Source: Treponema sp.
Lineage (GTDB): Bacteria; Spirochaetota; Spirochaetia; Treponematales; Breznakiellaceae
NCBI GenBank assembly: GCA_031276685.1
Contig: JAISMQ010000073.1
Location: 1 to 5,602, forward strand
Direction of reading: 5' to 3'
Length of the DNA stretch: 5,602 nt
Shown: piece by piece, positions 5,058 to 5,602 of the stretch
How positions within the stretch are numbered: the first letter of the stretch is position 1
Layout: each line of letters begins with the position of its first letter
Made by a program: the position numbers and the translations under genes
Notes under the pieces: generated by a model
What the model was told of the DNA's origin: nothing
What the model saw: only the letters and a program-made list of their open reading frames with translations
Databases searched by the model: none

Positions 5058-5602
5058 ATGACAAGTAACAAAGCCGTTTTTCTGTTTCCCGGCCAGGGCG
5101 CCCAGTACACGGGGATGGCCCTGGACCTGCTGGAGACGGGCTGCGCGAAGATCCGGGAGCTTTTTGAGCTGGCGTCGGATACTATGGGCCGGGACATGGC
5201 GGCCCTGCTGCGGGACAGCGACGCGGAAACCTTAAAACAGGGCGACAAGGCCCAGCCTGCGGTTACCCTGGCCAACCTGGCCGCCGCAGCCCTGCTGGCG
5301 GAACGGGGCCTCCGCCCCCTGGCCTGCGCGGGCCACAGCCTGGGGGAGTACGCCGCCCTTGAGACGGCGGGGGTCATCTCTACGGCGGACTGCTTTACGC
5401 TGGTCAAGCACCGGGGGGCGGCGATGCAGCGGGCGGCGGACCGGCTGGCCGGAACGCGGCCCGGCAAAACAGGGGCAAGTGGAACGGCGCAGGCCGCCGG
5501 CACGGCGCAAGCCGCCGGAATGGCGCAAGCCGCCAGCATGGCGGCAGTTATCGGCCTGGCCCCGGACCGGGTGGAGGCTCTGATAGCAGAATGGCAGGCC
5601 GG
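5058..5602 (+). CDS. fabD: Malonyl-CoA:ACP transacylase, 3' partial
   Basis: Transfers malonyl from CoA to acyl carrier protein, supplying the extender that FabH and the elongating synthases use. About 181 codons are present; the family is usually near 310, so the C-terminal part (including the catalytic His) lies outside. ATG 5058 is the only reasonable start, because an in-frame TAG lies at 5028-5030 and no other start codon intervenes. Its ribosome site is weak (GGTG at 5047-5050). Seen: FPGQGAQ (10-16) of the oxyanion hole, nucleophile Ser94 in GHSLGEYAAL, and Arg119 in HRGAAMQ, which binds the malonyl carboxylate. Between MQ (123-124) and MAAVIGL (161-167) there are 36 residues where E. 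coli FabD has about 9. The insertion contains tandem GTAQAA-type hexapeptides. It follows fabH by 49 bases on the same strand and is probably co-transcribed. Confidence 0.94.
   Translation, partial: MTSNKAVFLFPGQGAQYTGMALDLLETGCAKIRELFELASDTMGRDMAALLRDSDAETLKQGDKAQPAVTLANLAAAALLAERGLRPLACAGHSLGEYAALETAGVISTADCFTLVKHRGAAMQRAADRLAGTRPGKTGASGTAQAAGTAQAAGMAQAASMAAVIGLAPDRVEALIAEWQA
5481..5549 (+). repeat. 18-bp tandem repeat inside fabD (three full units plus a degenerate fourth)
   Basis: Units 5481-5498, 5499-5516 and 5517-5534 differ from one another at only a few positions and encode GTAQAA, GTAQAA and GMAQAA (residues 142-159). A degenerate fourth stretch (5535-5549) encodes SMAAV, which is part of the conserved FabD core. 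The array may thus have grown by duplication of that core segment. Units are multiples of three, so copy-number change keeps the frame. Confidence 0.9.

Noticed and set aside
4261..5064. Long minus-strand open frames opposite fabH and, likewise, opposite the GH95 gene
   Set aside because: They are antisense shadows of GC-rich coding sequence and show no recognisable protein motifs.

Overview
This 5.6 kb bacterial window is GC-rich overall (roughly 50% to 80% GC in the lines I counted by hand). It holds five protein genes: a Dam-type adenine methyltransferase cut by the left edge, a complete family GH95 alpha-L-fucosidase, an orphan coiled-coil PD-(D/E)XK-like protein on the minus strand, a complete fabH, and the first part of fabD running off the right edge. 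The organism cannot be fixed from sequence alone. Bacterial sigma70-type promoter hexamers, Shine-Dalgarno sites and type II fatty acid synthesis genes show a bacterium. From memory, the minus-strand protein resembles a family common in spirochetes (Treponema and relatives) and cyanobacteria, so a gut-type spirochete is a tentative guess.

Layout. Positions 1-814 (+) encode the methyltransferase. A 72-base gap with two mutually exclusive hairpins and a weak promoter candidate leads to the GH95 gene at 887-3115 (+). This gene has no signal peptide, so it should act on fucosylated sugars inside the cell. A 93-base gap separates it from the convergent gene at 3209-3781 (-). That gene is followed by a 180-base divergent intergenic region containing a perfect-consensus promoter (TTGACA, 16 bp, TATAAT) for fabH. 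Four near-identical heptamers, arranged as two inverted repeats, sit over the -10 box and the start of the transcript. fabH (3962-5008, +) and fabD (5058 onward, +) form the beginning of a fatty acid biosynthesis operon. FabD loads malonyl groups onto acyl carrier protein, and FabH condenses malonyl-ACP with an acyl-CoA starter to begin chain synthesis.

Nothing here is clearly a new defence or mobile system. The points most worth a second look are the operator-like array at the fabH promoter, an in-frame 18-bp tandem repeat that inserts Ala/Gln-rich hexapeptides into FabD, an Asn-to-Asp change at a presumed catalytic position of the fucosidase, and the overlapping hairpins upstream of the fucosidase gene.
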